Assembly (NCBI RefSeq): GCF_041734735.1
Contig: NC_134878.1
Location: 37,396,883 to 37,460,882, forward strand
Length of the DNA: 64,000 nucleotides
Reading direction: 5' to 3'
From: Babylonia areolata
Taxonomy: Eukaryota > Mollusca > Gastropoda > Neogastropoda > Buccinidae
Below, piece by piece: positions 39,530 to 47,192 of this stretch. The notes beneath the pieces were generated by a model, which was not told the DNA's origin, did not search any database, and saw only the letters and a list, made by a program, of their open reading frames with translations. The translations under genes were made by a program, and so were the position numbers. Every line of letters starts with the position of its first letter. The stretch's first letter is position 1.

Positions 39530-40172
39530 ATCTTATATGTAATGTAATATTTAAATAATCAATAGAAACGGGATTATGATTTTCATCTACTATAGAAAGT
39601 GTTAAACGTGGTAAATCTCCGTGAGAAAGTCTTTTGTACTGGGGTGATGTCAACGTGGTTGTTCGACCACCCCCGCATCTTTCATTTTCTACTGAGATTG
39701 ATTGTAACAACGTAGAAGGCAATCCGTTATAGAAATTATCGGTGGTATTAATTTGAGAGAGGTGAATGTAAAGTGCTTTATGTATCGCGAGCCGCGGATG
39801 CCTGTTTCCTATCACCATTATTCCCGGCGCGATGAGTTTTTGGGGGAACCCCAGAGTATGTGCAAGACGCTCAGAAAGTTCAATCGATTTGGTGCTCTTT
39901 ATTCTCAGATAGCCACTCGGAGCGTGCAAGTCTAACTCTGCACCGTGGGGGGTGAACACTTCTTTATTCAATTCACACACATTATAATAACCATCTGGGA
40001 TTATTATCTTATGATCGGTAGTAGTAAAGAAATTGTTTCCGAGCTCATCACTGATATTTTTCCAGTTGGGATAATAAGTTATTTCACGCAGCGCGATTTC
40101 TAGTCTTCCACTTTGATTAGATATGCACCGCGGTAATTCGTCTTTTTGAATATCGGTTGTTATTATATACAT
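39522..40172 (-). CDS. Penton-like minor capsid protein (216 aa)
   Basis: ATG at 40172. The length and pattern fit the single-jelly-roll minor capsid (penton) protein of Polintons. It has an N-terminal strand-rich segment with EIALREITYYPNWKNI (residues ~25-40), which recalls the WEVAL.EI..P..W.N motif of this family, a middle with LGFPQ and a C-terminal strand segment LTLSIVDENHNPVSIDYLNI ending in LHIRYG. Known role of the family: pentamers at the capsid vertices, built together with the major capsid protein. It leads a leftward block with the two putative surface proteins. Its start codon is only 4 bp from that of the divergent 507-aa gene. Confidence 0.75.
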   Translation of the reverse strand: MYIITTDIQKDELPRCISNQSGRLEIALREITYYPNWKNISDELGNNFFTTTDHKIIIPDGYYNVCELNKEVFTPHGAELDLHAPSGYLRIKSTKSIELSERLAHTLGFPQKLIAPGIMVIGNRHPRLAIHKALYIHLSQINTTDNFYNGLPSTLLQSISVENERCGGGRTTTLTSPQYKRLSHGDLPRLTLSIVDENHNPVSIDYLNITLHIRYG

Positions 40173-40176
40173 AGCT
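40173..40176. promoter_or_regulatory. Four-base spacer between divergent start codons
   Basis: The ATG of the leftward penton-like gene (40170-40172) and that of the rightward 507-aa gene (40177-40179) are separated by AGCT, forming the palindrome CATAGCTATG. Any promoter or leader for each gene must therefore lie within the coding sequence of the other, or the messages must start upstream and be spliced or polycistronic. The TATTATATAC next to it could serve as an AT-rich core for the rightward gene. Confidence 0.6.
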
Positions 40177-41700
40177 ATGAATAAGAAAATTTACAGCTTC
40201 AATAAGGACGCGTCCTATACAACCGGGTATAAAGAAAAAAGAATAAGTTGTACGCGAGTGATCTACGTGAACAGCGAATATTCTTTTACCGCCAAGTTTC
40301 CCGATGTTTTTCAGTCTTATGCGAACCCCACTATGACTGGGGAGATGAATGCAGCCTGGCTTGCGTGGAGAAACAACCCGATAGTGTGGTGGCAGAATCA
40401 AATCAATTTTGTGGTATGGTGCGCGACCGCCGGGTGTGGAGTAACGGAAGAACATTTTCAAGCTTCTGATCCGTTTATTCGAGCCGTGTATAGGTTTCAT
40501 TTTTACTATCAGATTCGGAGGTTATTGGACGAGTTAAAAATCCCGCTACCCACCGACCAAGCATTTAACATGTATAATAATCCGTTTGATAAAACAGTTT
40601 ATCAGCGTTTGTGTGCCGAATTTGGGCAGAGGGATTGGAGACAGAAAATAGAAAAGCATGGCTTTGGTTTGGGAGAATTTATTCAGGCTGAGACCCCCGG
40701 TGGGGCTGCACGACAGGCAATGAGAAACAGAGGAGAGGGACCTGTGTTCTTTAGCCCCCACGATAAAATCAGACATACGGTGGACATCACCCGGGCTTGG
40801 ACAACATTTATTCCTGATAAGGGGTTGGGTTTTACACATGCGGGGATAGTTCGTCTCAACGATAGCATTCGCACTTATGTGTGGGCTCTAATAGGGTCAC
40901 AAGCGCAAACGCGCACGAGTATAACAACAAAAGGAACTGGATTTGATGCGCAAAAACAATTTTTAGCCAATGTTGAAGATGCGATTAATGCCCCTGAAAA
41001 CCTACAAACGGCGATAAAAAAATACCAGGACGTTCTCCAGTACGCGAGATCCGAAGTAAACTTTGCATTTGGTGTTGGCCTTTATATGGCCCCATCTGAT
41101 ATGGCATTGAGGGTTGGTACACACATTAATTATAATAATAAAATTGTCATTGCGACAGAAGAACAGAATATTGGTGTTAATGATGGATTAAACGAACTAC
41201 CACACATTGTACCACCTACCCAAAGTGTTCCACCTACCCAGAGTGTTCCACCTACCCAAAGTGTTCCTGCATACTATTTTGTTGCCCCATCAGGAAAAGC
41301 TCTTCAATGGTCTAGAGGTCACTGGGCTCTTGTGCCACCTTCTGATGCAGACTTGGCAATGCTTGATGCGAGTAATACGGTGCTCGATTATAAATCACAC
41401 AAGCCTTTGACAACACCGAGGACAGGAGCGGGTGAAACGAGAGTTTTGTTAGGCATTCGCGGGTGGTTCACTCTTACCTATAGAAATAAAAAATTAATAC
41501 AAACATCTCGACCAGGATTTGCAATAGCTACCGGTGCTGGTAATAGACCCTTTCTGTATGGTGCAGGTTCTTCGGATAACAAATTTAAACTCAAACCAGC
41601 GAAAGTATCGTACGAAGAAGAGCCAACAACTCACAAAGACTATAAAGTCGCTCTTACTTTAGGATTGATAGGTGGTATTTACTTTCTCTTCTTTAAATAA
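40177..41700 (+). CDS. Conserved Polinton protein (507 aa) with proline repeat and C-terminal membrane segment
   Basis: ATG at 40177. The N-terminal half has a Trp-rich motif (WLAWRNNPIVWWQNQINFVV, residues ~61-80, then WCATAGCGV) that I recall from invertebrate Polinton proteins of unknown function. A hexapeptide VPPTQS is repeated three times at residues 345-362 and looks like a flexible linker. After it comes a separate ~125-residue domain, and the protein ends in a hydrophobic segment (VALTLGLIGGIYFLFF, ~491-506) that could be a tail anchor. No enzyme motif is evident. Its 3' end overlaps the convergent gene by 22 bp. A membrane-anchored virion component is plausible but not shown. Confidence 0.85.
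   Translation: MNKKIYSFNKDASYTTGYKEKRISCTRVIYVNSEYSFTAKFPDVFQSYANPTMTGEMNAAWLAWRNNPIVWWQNQINFVVWCATAGCGVTEEHFQASDPFIRAVYRFHFYYQIRRLLDELKIPLPTDQAFNMYNNPFDKTVYQRLCAEFGQRDWRQKIEKHGFGLGEFIQAETPGGAARQAMRNRGEGPVFFSPHDKIRHTVDITRAWTTFIPDKGLGFTHAGIVRLNDSIRTYVWALIGSQAQTRTSITTKGTGFDAQKQFLANVEDAINAPENLQTAIKKYQDVLQYARSEVNFAFGVGLYMAPSDMALRVGTHINYNNKIVIATEEQNIGVNDGLNELPHIVPPTQSVPPTQSVPPTQSVPAYYFVAPSGKALQWSRGHWALVPPSDADLAMLDASNTVLDYKSHKPLTTPRTGAGETRVLLGIRGWFTLTYRNKKLIQTSRPGFAIATGAGNRPFLYGAGSSDNKFKLKPAKVSYEEEPTTHKDYKVALTLGLIGGIYFLFFK
41209..41262 (+). repeat. Three 18-bp in-frame repeats (VPPTQS)
   Basis: Three tandem copies of an 18-bp unit (GTTCCACCTACCCAAAGT with minor changes) encode VPPTQS three times inside the 507-aa gene. 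Length keeps the frame, so copy number could vary between element copies without harm. The Pro-rich content suggests an exposed linker between two domains. Confidence 0.85.
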
Positions 41701-42794
41701 TCAAACAGGAGGAGGCCAGCACCGAGCACGAGTGCCCACAGGTTGTTGGCTAACCACCCAACCGCTTTACCCAACGTGCTTAATAACCACGAAACAATAG
41801 CCCCAATGACTCCTGGGAGGGCATCAATCGCCTTTAAACCTAATTTTTTAAGTAATTCTCCCAAATCTTTAAGTCTTTTTCTTATCCAGTTGTCATCTTT
41901 TTTACCCGGAGTGCCCCCTCCACCCGTGACGGCCAAAACGATAGTGCTGATAATCATACCAAAGGCAGTAAGAATGGAAACGATAGTAATGCCTTGTTCT
42001 CTAAAAAGCGTTCGAATACGTTCCGCTAGTGTTGTGTCCTCCTCAAGAATTCTGTGTATCGTTTCACGCATTCTGCTGATTTGAGATCGCAGCGCTTCTT
42101 TGTGTGTTGATATCGCTTCTAGCCGTGCAGCACGCTCGATGTTTAGATCGTCTAATTGTAAACGCAAGGGTTTGATTTCGCTTTCATCTTTATCAGCTAG
42201 TTCCGCAGACTGAATTCTTATTTTTAAAGTTGATATTTCTTCATCCAGGTGAGAGAGTTTTGAGAGGTTGTCAGAAAGATTACCGCGCTGTCTTTGCATG
42301 GCTTTGTCTAAACCTTTGAGTTCACGAACATAACCACCCAGTTCATCGGTGAGGGGAGGATCATCTATAGTTTTAAGTACTTCATCAATTGTATTTGGTG
42401 AGAAATCATCCATCTCAATTTCTTCACCCAGTTTGGCTTCAACCTTTTGGAGAGCCGCGACCGTTTGGGGTTTTAAGTTTTTCCTCCTCCAGTCTACAAA
42501 ACCAAGTTCCTCGCGAATAATATTTGCTCCACCAGGTTTTCCCGCTAGTGTTGAAAGTGCTAGGGGTTGTTTCGTGCGGACGTTAATGATATTAAAATCT
42601 GGATTATTTTTTAATCGTAGTGTACCTCTACTATCAAGTTCAAAATTGGTATAATTTCGCCCAACATCGGGCTCTTGTCCAAATGCATCATAGTAATCAT
42701 CAACCGCGCTCTTTAATAATTCTGTTTGCAAGAAACCAGATTCTATTATTCCACCTTCTGCGAACCCTTCCGCCATCTCACCACCTTCCGCCAT
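41679..42794 (-). CDS. Coiled-coil membrane protein of the Polinton (371 aa), unknown function
   Basis: The first ATG in frame is at 42794 (MAEGGEMAEG); the open frame upstream has only a non-ATG start and runs into the major capsid gene, so it was discarded. Residues ~150-260 are strongly charged and heptad-like, consistent with a coiled coil. A hydrophobic segment follows (ITIVSILTAFGMIISTIVLA, ~269-288), then a Gly-rich turn, an amphipathic region (DALPGVIGAIVSWLL) and a last hydrophobic segment (LANNLWALVLGAGLLLF, ~348-364) with a basic tail. I recall this C-terminal pattern as common in cnidarian Polintons; its function is unknown. It is divergent from the major capsid gene and convergent with the 507-aa gene. 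Confidence 0.88.
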   Translation of the reverse strand: MAEGGEMAEGFAEGGIIESGFLQTELLKSAVDDYYDAFGQEPDVGRNYTNFELDSRGTLRLKNNPDFNIINVRTKQPLALSTLAGKPGGANIIREELGFVDWRRKNLKPQTVAALQKVEAKLGEEIEMDDFSPNTIDEVLKTIDDPPLTDELGGYVRELKGLDKAMQRQRGNLSDNLSKLSHLDEEISTLKIRIQSAELADKDESEIKPLRLQLDDLNIERAARLEAISTHKEALRSQISRMRETIHRILEEDTTLAERIRTLFREQGITIVSILTAFGMIISTIVLAVTGGGGTPGKKDDNWIRKRLKDLGELLKKLGLKAIDALPGVIGAIVSWLLSTLGKAVGWLANNLWALVLGAGLLLFDYLKKRK

Positions 42795-42849
42795 ATTAAA
42801 CTTATAATATAAAGTTATATCATTATATCTATATAAAACAAAAAAAAAA
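42795..42849. promoter_or_regulatory. Divergent promoter region of the capsid gene and the coiled-coil membrane protein
   Basis: 55 bp of almost pure A+T lie between the two divergent ATGs. Rightward it holds TCTATATAAAAC at 42828-42839, followed by an A run directly up to the capsid ATG. On the other strand the same box reads GTTTTATATAGA, similar to GTATATATAGA upstream of the polymerase and Cys-rich genes. A TATA-type core is likely; the A-rich leader next to the ATG is notable. Confidence 0.6.
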
Positions 42850-44097
42850 ATGAGTGGAAGAAAGCTTAATCCAATGAGAAGTTTGCGGGAGCCGCAGGGG
42901 ATAAAGGGCGTGCGGCAGACTGTCGTGATTACTAACAATCCGTCAACTATCGATCAGAATCAACAACTTCTTGTACGCTTTCCTAATTTAGGTGTTGATG
43001 ATGTGATCGTTCCGGGGAGTGTTCGGCTAGCATTCAAAATTTCTTTGACTTCTACCACAGATGTGAACAGAACACTCGTTGATAATATTGGTAGAGCCAT
43101 AGTACGTAAAACAACCATTCGCATTTCCGGTAATGAAATCATGAGCGTTGAAGATAGTGATGTATTTTATACTTATGGAGATCTTTGGCGAACTCGACAA
43201 GAACGAAGAAACGCCGTTTATCAAGGTATTGACTTAACTACACACCGTAATGTGACACGATTGCGTATTAACGCGGATAATGGAGATGACACTATCGCTA
43301 GAGATGCCGCCATTGCGGAGGCTTATGGTAATCGATTTTGTATTCCGCTTGATTTCGAATTGCTAGAATCTCATGCACCATTTTATCAGAGTGCTCTCGG
43401 CGATCGCCTGGAGTATGAACTTACCTTTAACGCTTATAGCAAGGTTATCCGCAGCACAGACCCGGATGCATCCTATACGATAGAAGGGATTAGTCTCGAG
43501 TTTGAGAAAGTCACACAACCCGAACTTGCGAGACAGATAGCCGGTTATTATTCAGGTAGGCTCGCTATTTTATTTGATAGAATACTACGACATCGTAAAA
43601 TTCCTCTGGACAAATCTGACACACTCTGGAATATTAATCTCAACGTGCCGGCAAAAAGTATGAAGGGTGTACTGCTGTTGTTTGATGAGTATTACAATCC
43701 TAAGATCGATAAGGTTGAAGTGACGATCGAAGGTGTGCCCAATCAACTGTTTAGTCAAGGTATGCGTTCCTATCAACAATGGGATGAAATCAGAAAGTTT
43801 TTCGGAACGCAAAAACGCGACCCCGAAGTAGACAAAGTGGTAAAAGATTTAGAACTAGCGGATGTCACAATCGGTGAATATTTCACGAATAATTATGCTC
43901 TTTGGTTGGATATGCGCACCACAGATGATAATTCTCTTCACGGGAGTGGACGTCGTATCGAAAATGCGTCTGAAGGCATTACGATTCAGATTCAGAAAAA
44001 AGCTGAAACGGCAGAACCGCTAAATGCGTATGTATTTGTAATTATGGATGGACAATTAAATATAGAAGATGGAAGATTTGTCGAGGCTGTTTACTAA
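42850..44097 (+). CDS. MCP: Major capsid protein, double jelly-roll type (415 aa)
   Basis: ATG at 42850 after an A-rich leader. The protein shows the features I associate with Polinton major capsid proteins: an N-terminal strand-rich region (FPNLGVDDVIVPGSVRLAF, then TLVDNIGRAIVRKTTIRI near residues 77-94), GDLW and R-rich loop, a middle strand segment NRFCIPLDFELLESHAPFYQ (~170-189) and a second jelly-roll-like half with MKGVLLLFDEYYN. Known family role: trimers form the icosahedral shell. It heads a rightward block; its last 29 bp overlap the packaging ATPase gene, a coupling that fits joint expression of shell and packaging functions. The assignment rests on pattern and context, not on a search. 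Confidence 0.82.
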   Translation: MSGRKLNPMRSLREPQGIKGVRQTVVITNNPSTIDQNQQLLVRFPNLGVDDVIVPGSVRLAFKISLTSTTDVNRTLVDNIGRAIVRKTTIRISGNEIMSVEDSDVFYTYGDLWRTRQERRNAVYQGIDLTTHRNVTRLRINADNGDDTIARDAAIAEAYGNRFCIPLDFELLESHAPFYQSALGDRLEYELTFNAYSKVIRSTDPDASYTIEGISLEFEKVTQPELARQIAGYYSGRLAILFDRILRHRKIPLDKSDTLWNINLNVPAKSMKGVLLLFDEYYNPKIDKVEVTIEGVPNQLFSQGMRSYQQWDEIRKFFGTQKRDPEVDKVVKDLELADVTIGEYFTNNYALWLDMRTTDDNSLHGSGRRIENASEGITIQIQKKAETAEPLNAYVFVIMDGQLNIEDGRFVEAVY

Positions 44098-44683
44098 AGA
44101 AGCACATTCCGCAATTATTTGCGGGCAAACTGGGTGTGGTAAGACCGAATTTATTTTAGATTTATTACAAACGACATATCGTGGTGTGTTCGAGAATATT
44201 GTAATTCTATGCCCTACTCTCGAATATAATAAAGCCTATCGATCCCGAGTGTGGGTAAGAAAGGACCACGGGGTATACACCGTTAATCCCGGTGATAAAC
44301 TTCACGAATGGCTTGGGCTGTTTTTTGAAATATTTGCCGGGGAGCCAACGTTGTACATCATCGATGACTGTAGTGACTTAAAGGCTCTTACTCAAAAGAA
44401 GCAAATGTTGAGTAAACTCGCATTTTCTGGAAGACACGCGAAACAGTCTGTGTGGGTGTTGACTCAGAAATACAACTCGGTTCTTACTGACCTTCGCGAA
44501 CAAACAAAATGGGTGGCTTTATTTCACTGTAAGGATAGGGACTCGTTTGATGAGTGTTTAAGAGAAAACGATGTCATTCCAACACAAAATGAACGTAAAG
44601 AGGTTAGGAAATCATTGGCAAATACCAAACACTCCAAGTTGATATTAAAAACTGATCAACCAGTTGCATATAAAATTTGCTAG
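44069..44683 (+). CDS. ATP: Genome-packaging ATPase, FtsK/A32 type (204 aa)
   Basis: ATG at 44069, inside the end of the capsid gene. Walker A is GQTGCGKT at residues 19-26 and Walker B is LYIIDD at 95-100, followed by a sensor-like segment SVWVLTQKYN with the typical Q. Length (~200 aa) and motif spacing fit the A32-like packaging ATPases of Polintons, adenovirus-like elements and nucleocytoplasmic large DNA viruses. Known role: ATP-driven movement of DNA into preformed capsids. Position directly after the major capsid gene supports this. Confidence 0.93.
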   Translation: MEDLSRLFTKEAHSAIICGQTGCGKTEFILDLLQTTYRGVFENIVILCPTLEYNKAYRSRVWVRKDHGVYTVNPGDKLHEWLGLFFEIFAGEPTLYIIDDCSDLKALTQKKQMLSKLAFSGRHAKQSVWVLTQKYNSVLTDLREQTKWVALFHCKDRDSFDECLRENDVIPTQNERKEVRKSLANTKHSKLILKTDQPVAYKIC

Positions 44684-44706
44684 TAATAATCAACAGCTGT
44701 TTAACA

Positions 44707-45285
44707 ATGCTTAACAGTTCCTTAGCACTGGTTAGCAATTTCTTAACACTGGTTAGCAATTTCTTAACACTTTTAGTCGTTGGATTTGTAGTTTTTTATT
44801 ATTTTAAACTTAAAAGGAGATATATAGAATATAAGAAGAAGATGGACCAATTACTATCCGAGGATCCCAAACGCGACAGGCTTATGGCGGTGGTCTCAGC
44901 CGGTGGAGCAAAAGAATATTTAGGGAAAGAGTTTAGTGTTGATAAAATCGAAGCGATGAAAGATCCGGATATAGACAAGCTTTATACGAGATACGAAGCG
45001 AGTTTAGGATCGATGATTACAAAATCACTCGGTAATACAATTATACAACTGTATACCAGAGCAGTTTGTATGTATCTCCCAATTGATGACCAAACAAAAT
45101 TAAATAGTGATCTCGAGCAAGATCCATTCCTGGGACATGCGCTTAACAGTTTTACTTGCGAACTATATCACAGATTTGGCATGTTCTTAGCTCCGCTCAC
45201 CACAGCTGTAACTACTGTTAAACATTGTCAATTTAATAAATATAATGGAGGAAGTAACGAAACCGAAGAATCAGAAGAAAGTTGA
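44707..45285 (+). CDS. Conserved Polinton protein with N-terminal membrane segment (192 aa)
   Basis: The first ATG in frame is at 44707; the upstream extension would need a TTG start and was not used. The N-terminus carries two near-identical hydrophobic repeats (LALVSNFLT and LTLVSNFLT), continuing into LLVVGFVVFYYFKLKRR, a likely membrane anchor with a basic stop-transfer end at about residue 38. The remainder is soluble-looking, with KDPDIDKLYTRYEASLGSMI as its most distinctive stretch, which I recall as conserved in invertebrate Polintons. Function unknown. The end overlaps the next gene by 41 bp. The DNA behind the two repeats (TTAGCAATTTCTTAACACTG) is itself duplicated. Confidence 0.82.
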   Translation: MLNSSLALVSNFLTLVSNFLTLLVVGFVVFYYFKLKRRYIEYKKKMDQLLSEDPKRDRLMAVVSAGGAKEYLGKEFSVDKIEAMKDPDIDKLYTRYEASLGSMITKSLGNTIIQLYTRAVCMYLPIDDQTKLNSDLEQDPFLGHALNSFTCELYHRFGMFLAPLTTAVTTVKHCQFNKYNGGSNETEESEES

Positions 45286-45535
45286 AGCGGGTCGAAAAGG
45301 TGCTGCTGCTAGAAAAGCAAAACATGAAGAACTTCTCGAAAAACTTCGAAAAGCGAAAGATGAACAACAACAAGAACCATCATCATCGAGGAGACCAGAT
45401 CACGTTTTTATCAATCCCTTGTACATTGCTGCTGCGATGATAATAGGTTGTGGTGTTTACATATATTTTAATCGGTCGAAAAAACCACCACCACCACCTG
45501 TGGTAACAAAACCCAACCCATTTATCATGTATTGA
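45245..45535 (+). CDS. Small single-pass membrane protein (96 aa)
   Basis: ATG at 45245, overlapping the previous gene by 41 bp in another frame. The first ~50 residues are very basic and Lys/Glu-rich (AAARKAKHEELLEKLRKAKD), probably helical. Then come a poly-Ser/Arg link, a hydrophobic segment NPLYIAAAMIIGCGVYIYF (~57-75), a Lys/Arg stop and a proline run (PPPPPVV). The basic arm could touch DNA or the capsid interior and the helix a membrane, but this is inference. It is one of four small genes between ATPase and integrase; function unknown. Confidence 0.75.
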   Translation: MEEVTKPKNQKKVEAGRKGAAARKAKHEELLEKLRKAKDEQQQEPSSSRRPDHVFINPLYIAAAMIIGCGVYIYFNRSKKPPPPPVVTKPNPFIMY

Positions 45536-45566
45536 ACATTAATTTGTACACTATTTATGAACAACA

Positions 45567-45809
45567 ATGGCAACGCCAAATATAAACGGTAAAGAAATTG
45601 CAAACACTGTATACCACGCGGTTGTGGTCAGCGCATTGGCCGCTGGTTACTCGAGATTGACAAAATTAATATTTACGAAAGCCCCGACACCTAGACTGGC
45701 TTTCAACCTCGAAGATATCGGGATGGTCACTTTGGATATAGCCCTCGCTATGGCTACGAAGGATATGTTGGAAAAACAAGGTATTCTCCCACATGATATT
45801 TTGAAGTAA
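45567..45809 (+). CDS. Small conserved Polinton protein (80 aa)
   Basis: ATG at 45567 (ACAACAATGG context). Mostly helical and moderately hydrophobic: HAVVVSALAAGYSRLTKLIF at residues ~17-36 and LEDIGMVTLDIALAMATKDM near 47-66, ending LPHDILK. I recall similar short proteins (LEDIGM...ATKD...QGILP...ILK pattern) in cnidarian Polintons. No function is known to me. It is 31 bp after the previous stop and 21 bp before the next start. Confidence 0.75.
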   Translation: MATPNINGKEIANTVYHAVVVSALAAGYSRLTKLIFTKAPTPRLAFNLEDIGMVTLDIALAMATKDMLEKQGILPHDILK

Positions 45810-45830
45810 TAATAATATCATCATTATAGT

Positions 45831-46247
45831 ATGGCATCAGTAGCGTTACTCGTTGGTGGGGCAGTAGTAAACGCTTTAGCATTTACCGGAAGTAATTTTT
45901 TATTTAGTAAACTGGGGTCTTCAGACGCGTTAGAAGAACAGAAACGACACAACAAAGCGCAAGAACAACTTCAGGCAGCGACCGCAGAATGGCAGAAAGA
46001 GAGGATTCAACGTTTAGATTATATCAATGAAAAACTAAGACAACAACAACATGCTGTGAACACGTTTAAGGATGTGGATATGGCTATGCAAGAATATTAT
46101 AAAGTGATGGGGGAGCCACTACCCCCTCTTTCTCAAAAACCCCAACTTTCAGATTTTTATACACCCTCAGAGGGACAAAAAGATCGAGAATACGTATTTA
46201 TTATCATGACCATGGTCATTTTTGGCGTTGCGATTTCAAAATATTAA
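45831..46247 (+). CDS. Conserved Polinton protein with two terminal hydrophobic segments (138 aa)
   Basis: ATG at 45831. N-terminal hydrophobic segment VALLVGGAVVNALAFTGSNF (residues 4-23), a long charged helix (EEQKRHNKAQEQL through RLDYINEKLRQQQHA, ~35-76), a conserved-looking LSDFYTPSEGQKDREYVF region (~106-123) and a C-terminal hydrophobic helix (VFIIMTMVIFGVAISKY). I recall this arrangement from many cnidarian Polinton copies, always next to the integrase; the function is unknown. It may be a virion membrane or core protein. Confidence 0.85.
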   Translation: MASVALLVGGAVVNALAFTGSNFLFSKLGSSDALEEQKRHNKAQEQLQAATAEWQKERIQRLDYINEKLRQQQHAVNTFKDVDMAMQEYYKVMGEPLPPLSQKPQLSDFYTPSEGQKDREYVFIIMTMVIFGVAISKY

Positions 46248-46268
46248 ACATTTACTTTCTTAAATAAA

Positions 46269-47192
46269 ATGGAAAAGATCTATTACAGCCCAAGCGGTTA
46301 TTGGAAGGGTTATTCGGCGATTAAAAAACTCGCGAAAGCAGCCAAGGTGTCTGAGGATGAGGCTAGAAAATGGTTACAAAAACAAGCTATATGGCAAATT
46401 TATCTACCCCCTCCAAAGTATATTCCGAGAGCAAAATTTGATATTACTATCCCAAATGAGGTTCATCAGGCTGACCTTTTATTTTTACCCTATGACAGAA
46501 TCAGGCGTAAGACGTATAAGTATGCGCTGACTGTCGTTGATGTTGCAAGTCGATATAAAGAAGCCGAACCCCTAACAACGAAAGACAGCGTCGAAGTGGC
46601 GGCCGCTTTTTTACGTATTTATGACCGTAGCCCTTTGAAGTTGCCCAAACTTCTTCAGGTAGATCCTGGCCGAGAGTTTATGGGTGCTGTGAACAAAATT
46701 TTTAAAAAAGTAAGGCGTGGAAAGACACACAGAAGCCAGGCTATTGTAGAAAGATTTAATCGTACGCTGGCAGAACGATTGTTTAGTCATCAATATGTGG
46801 CTGAAATGAAATCGCCGAATCGATCAACAGAATGGGTCACTAGATTACCGGCTGTTGTGGCTGCATTGAATAATGAGGTGACGAGACTTATAGGTAAGAA
46901 ACCGTCGGTCGCAATAAAGGCCAAATCGGTAGAAGCTGAATCCTCTGCACCGACTAAAGATGATAAAGGAGAGTTACCGCCTGATGCGCAAGTTCGGTAC
47001 TTGTATGAGCCCGGTGAGCTCGAGGGTGGAGCTCGCAAACGAGCAACGGATCCCGTTTGGTCTCTTAAAGTTTATAATATTAAGCGTATGATGCCCGGCG
47101 ATCCTATTCTTTATTATTTACAAAATGGCCCATCCAGAGGGTTTGTACACGAAGAGCTTATGGTTGTTCCTCACGATACAGAAATACCATAG
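46269..47192 (+). CDS. INT: Retroviral-type (rve) integrase (307 aa)
   Basis: ATG at 46269 in TTAAATAAAATGG. The N-terminal ~60 residues contain a helical, possibly helix-turn-helix region. The catalytic core shows the acidic motifs HQADLLFLP (D69), LQVDPGREFMG (D132) and AIVERFNRTL (E161), as in the rve/DDE family. A basic C-terminal part with WSLKVYNI and GFVHEELMVV resembles a chromodomain- or SH3-like target-binding region. Known role: cutting and joining element ends to host DNA with a 5-6 bp duplication, which fits TCTGG here. The 3' end overlaps the convergent polymerase gene by 22 bp. Confidence 0.93.
   Translation: MEKIYYSPSGYWKGYSAIKKLAKAAKVSEDEARKWLQKQAIWQIYLPPPKYIPRAKFDITIPNEVHQADLLFLPYDRIRRKTYKYALTVVDVASRYKEAEPLTTKDSVEVAAAFLRIYDRSPLKLPKLLQVDPGREFMGAVNKIFKKVRRGKTHRSQAIVERFNRTLAERLFSHQYVAEMKSPNRSTEWVTRLPAVVAALNNEVTRLIGKKPSVAIKAKSVEAESSAPTKDDKGELPPDAQVRYLYEPGELEGGARKRATDPVWSLKVYNIKRMMPGDPILYYLQNGPSRGFVHEELMVVPHDTEIP

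Noticed and set aside
42795-42938. 48-residue N-terminal extension of the coiled-coil membrane protein
   Set aside because: It needs a TTG start and overlaps the start of the capsid gene on the other strand; the ATG at 42794 gives a normal gene.
44677-44706. 10-residue extension of the 192-aa protein
   Set aside because: It starts at TTG; the first ATG is at 44707.
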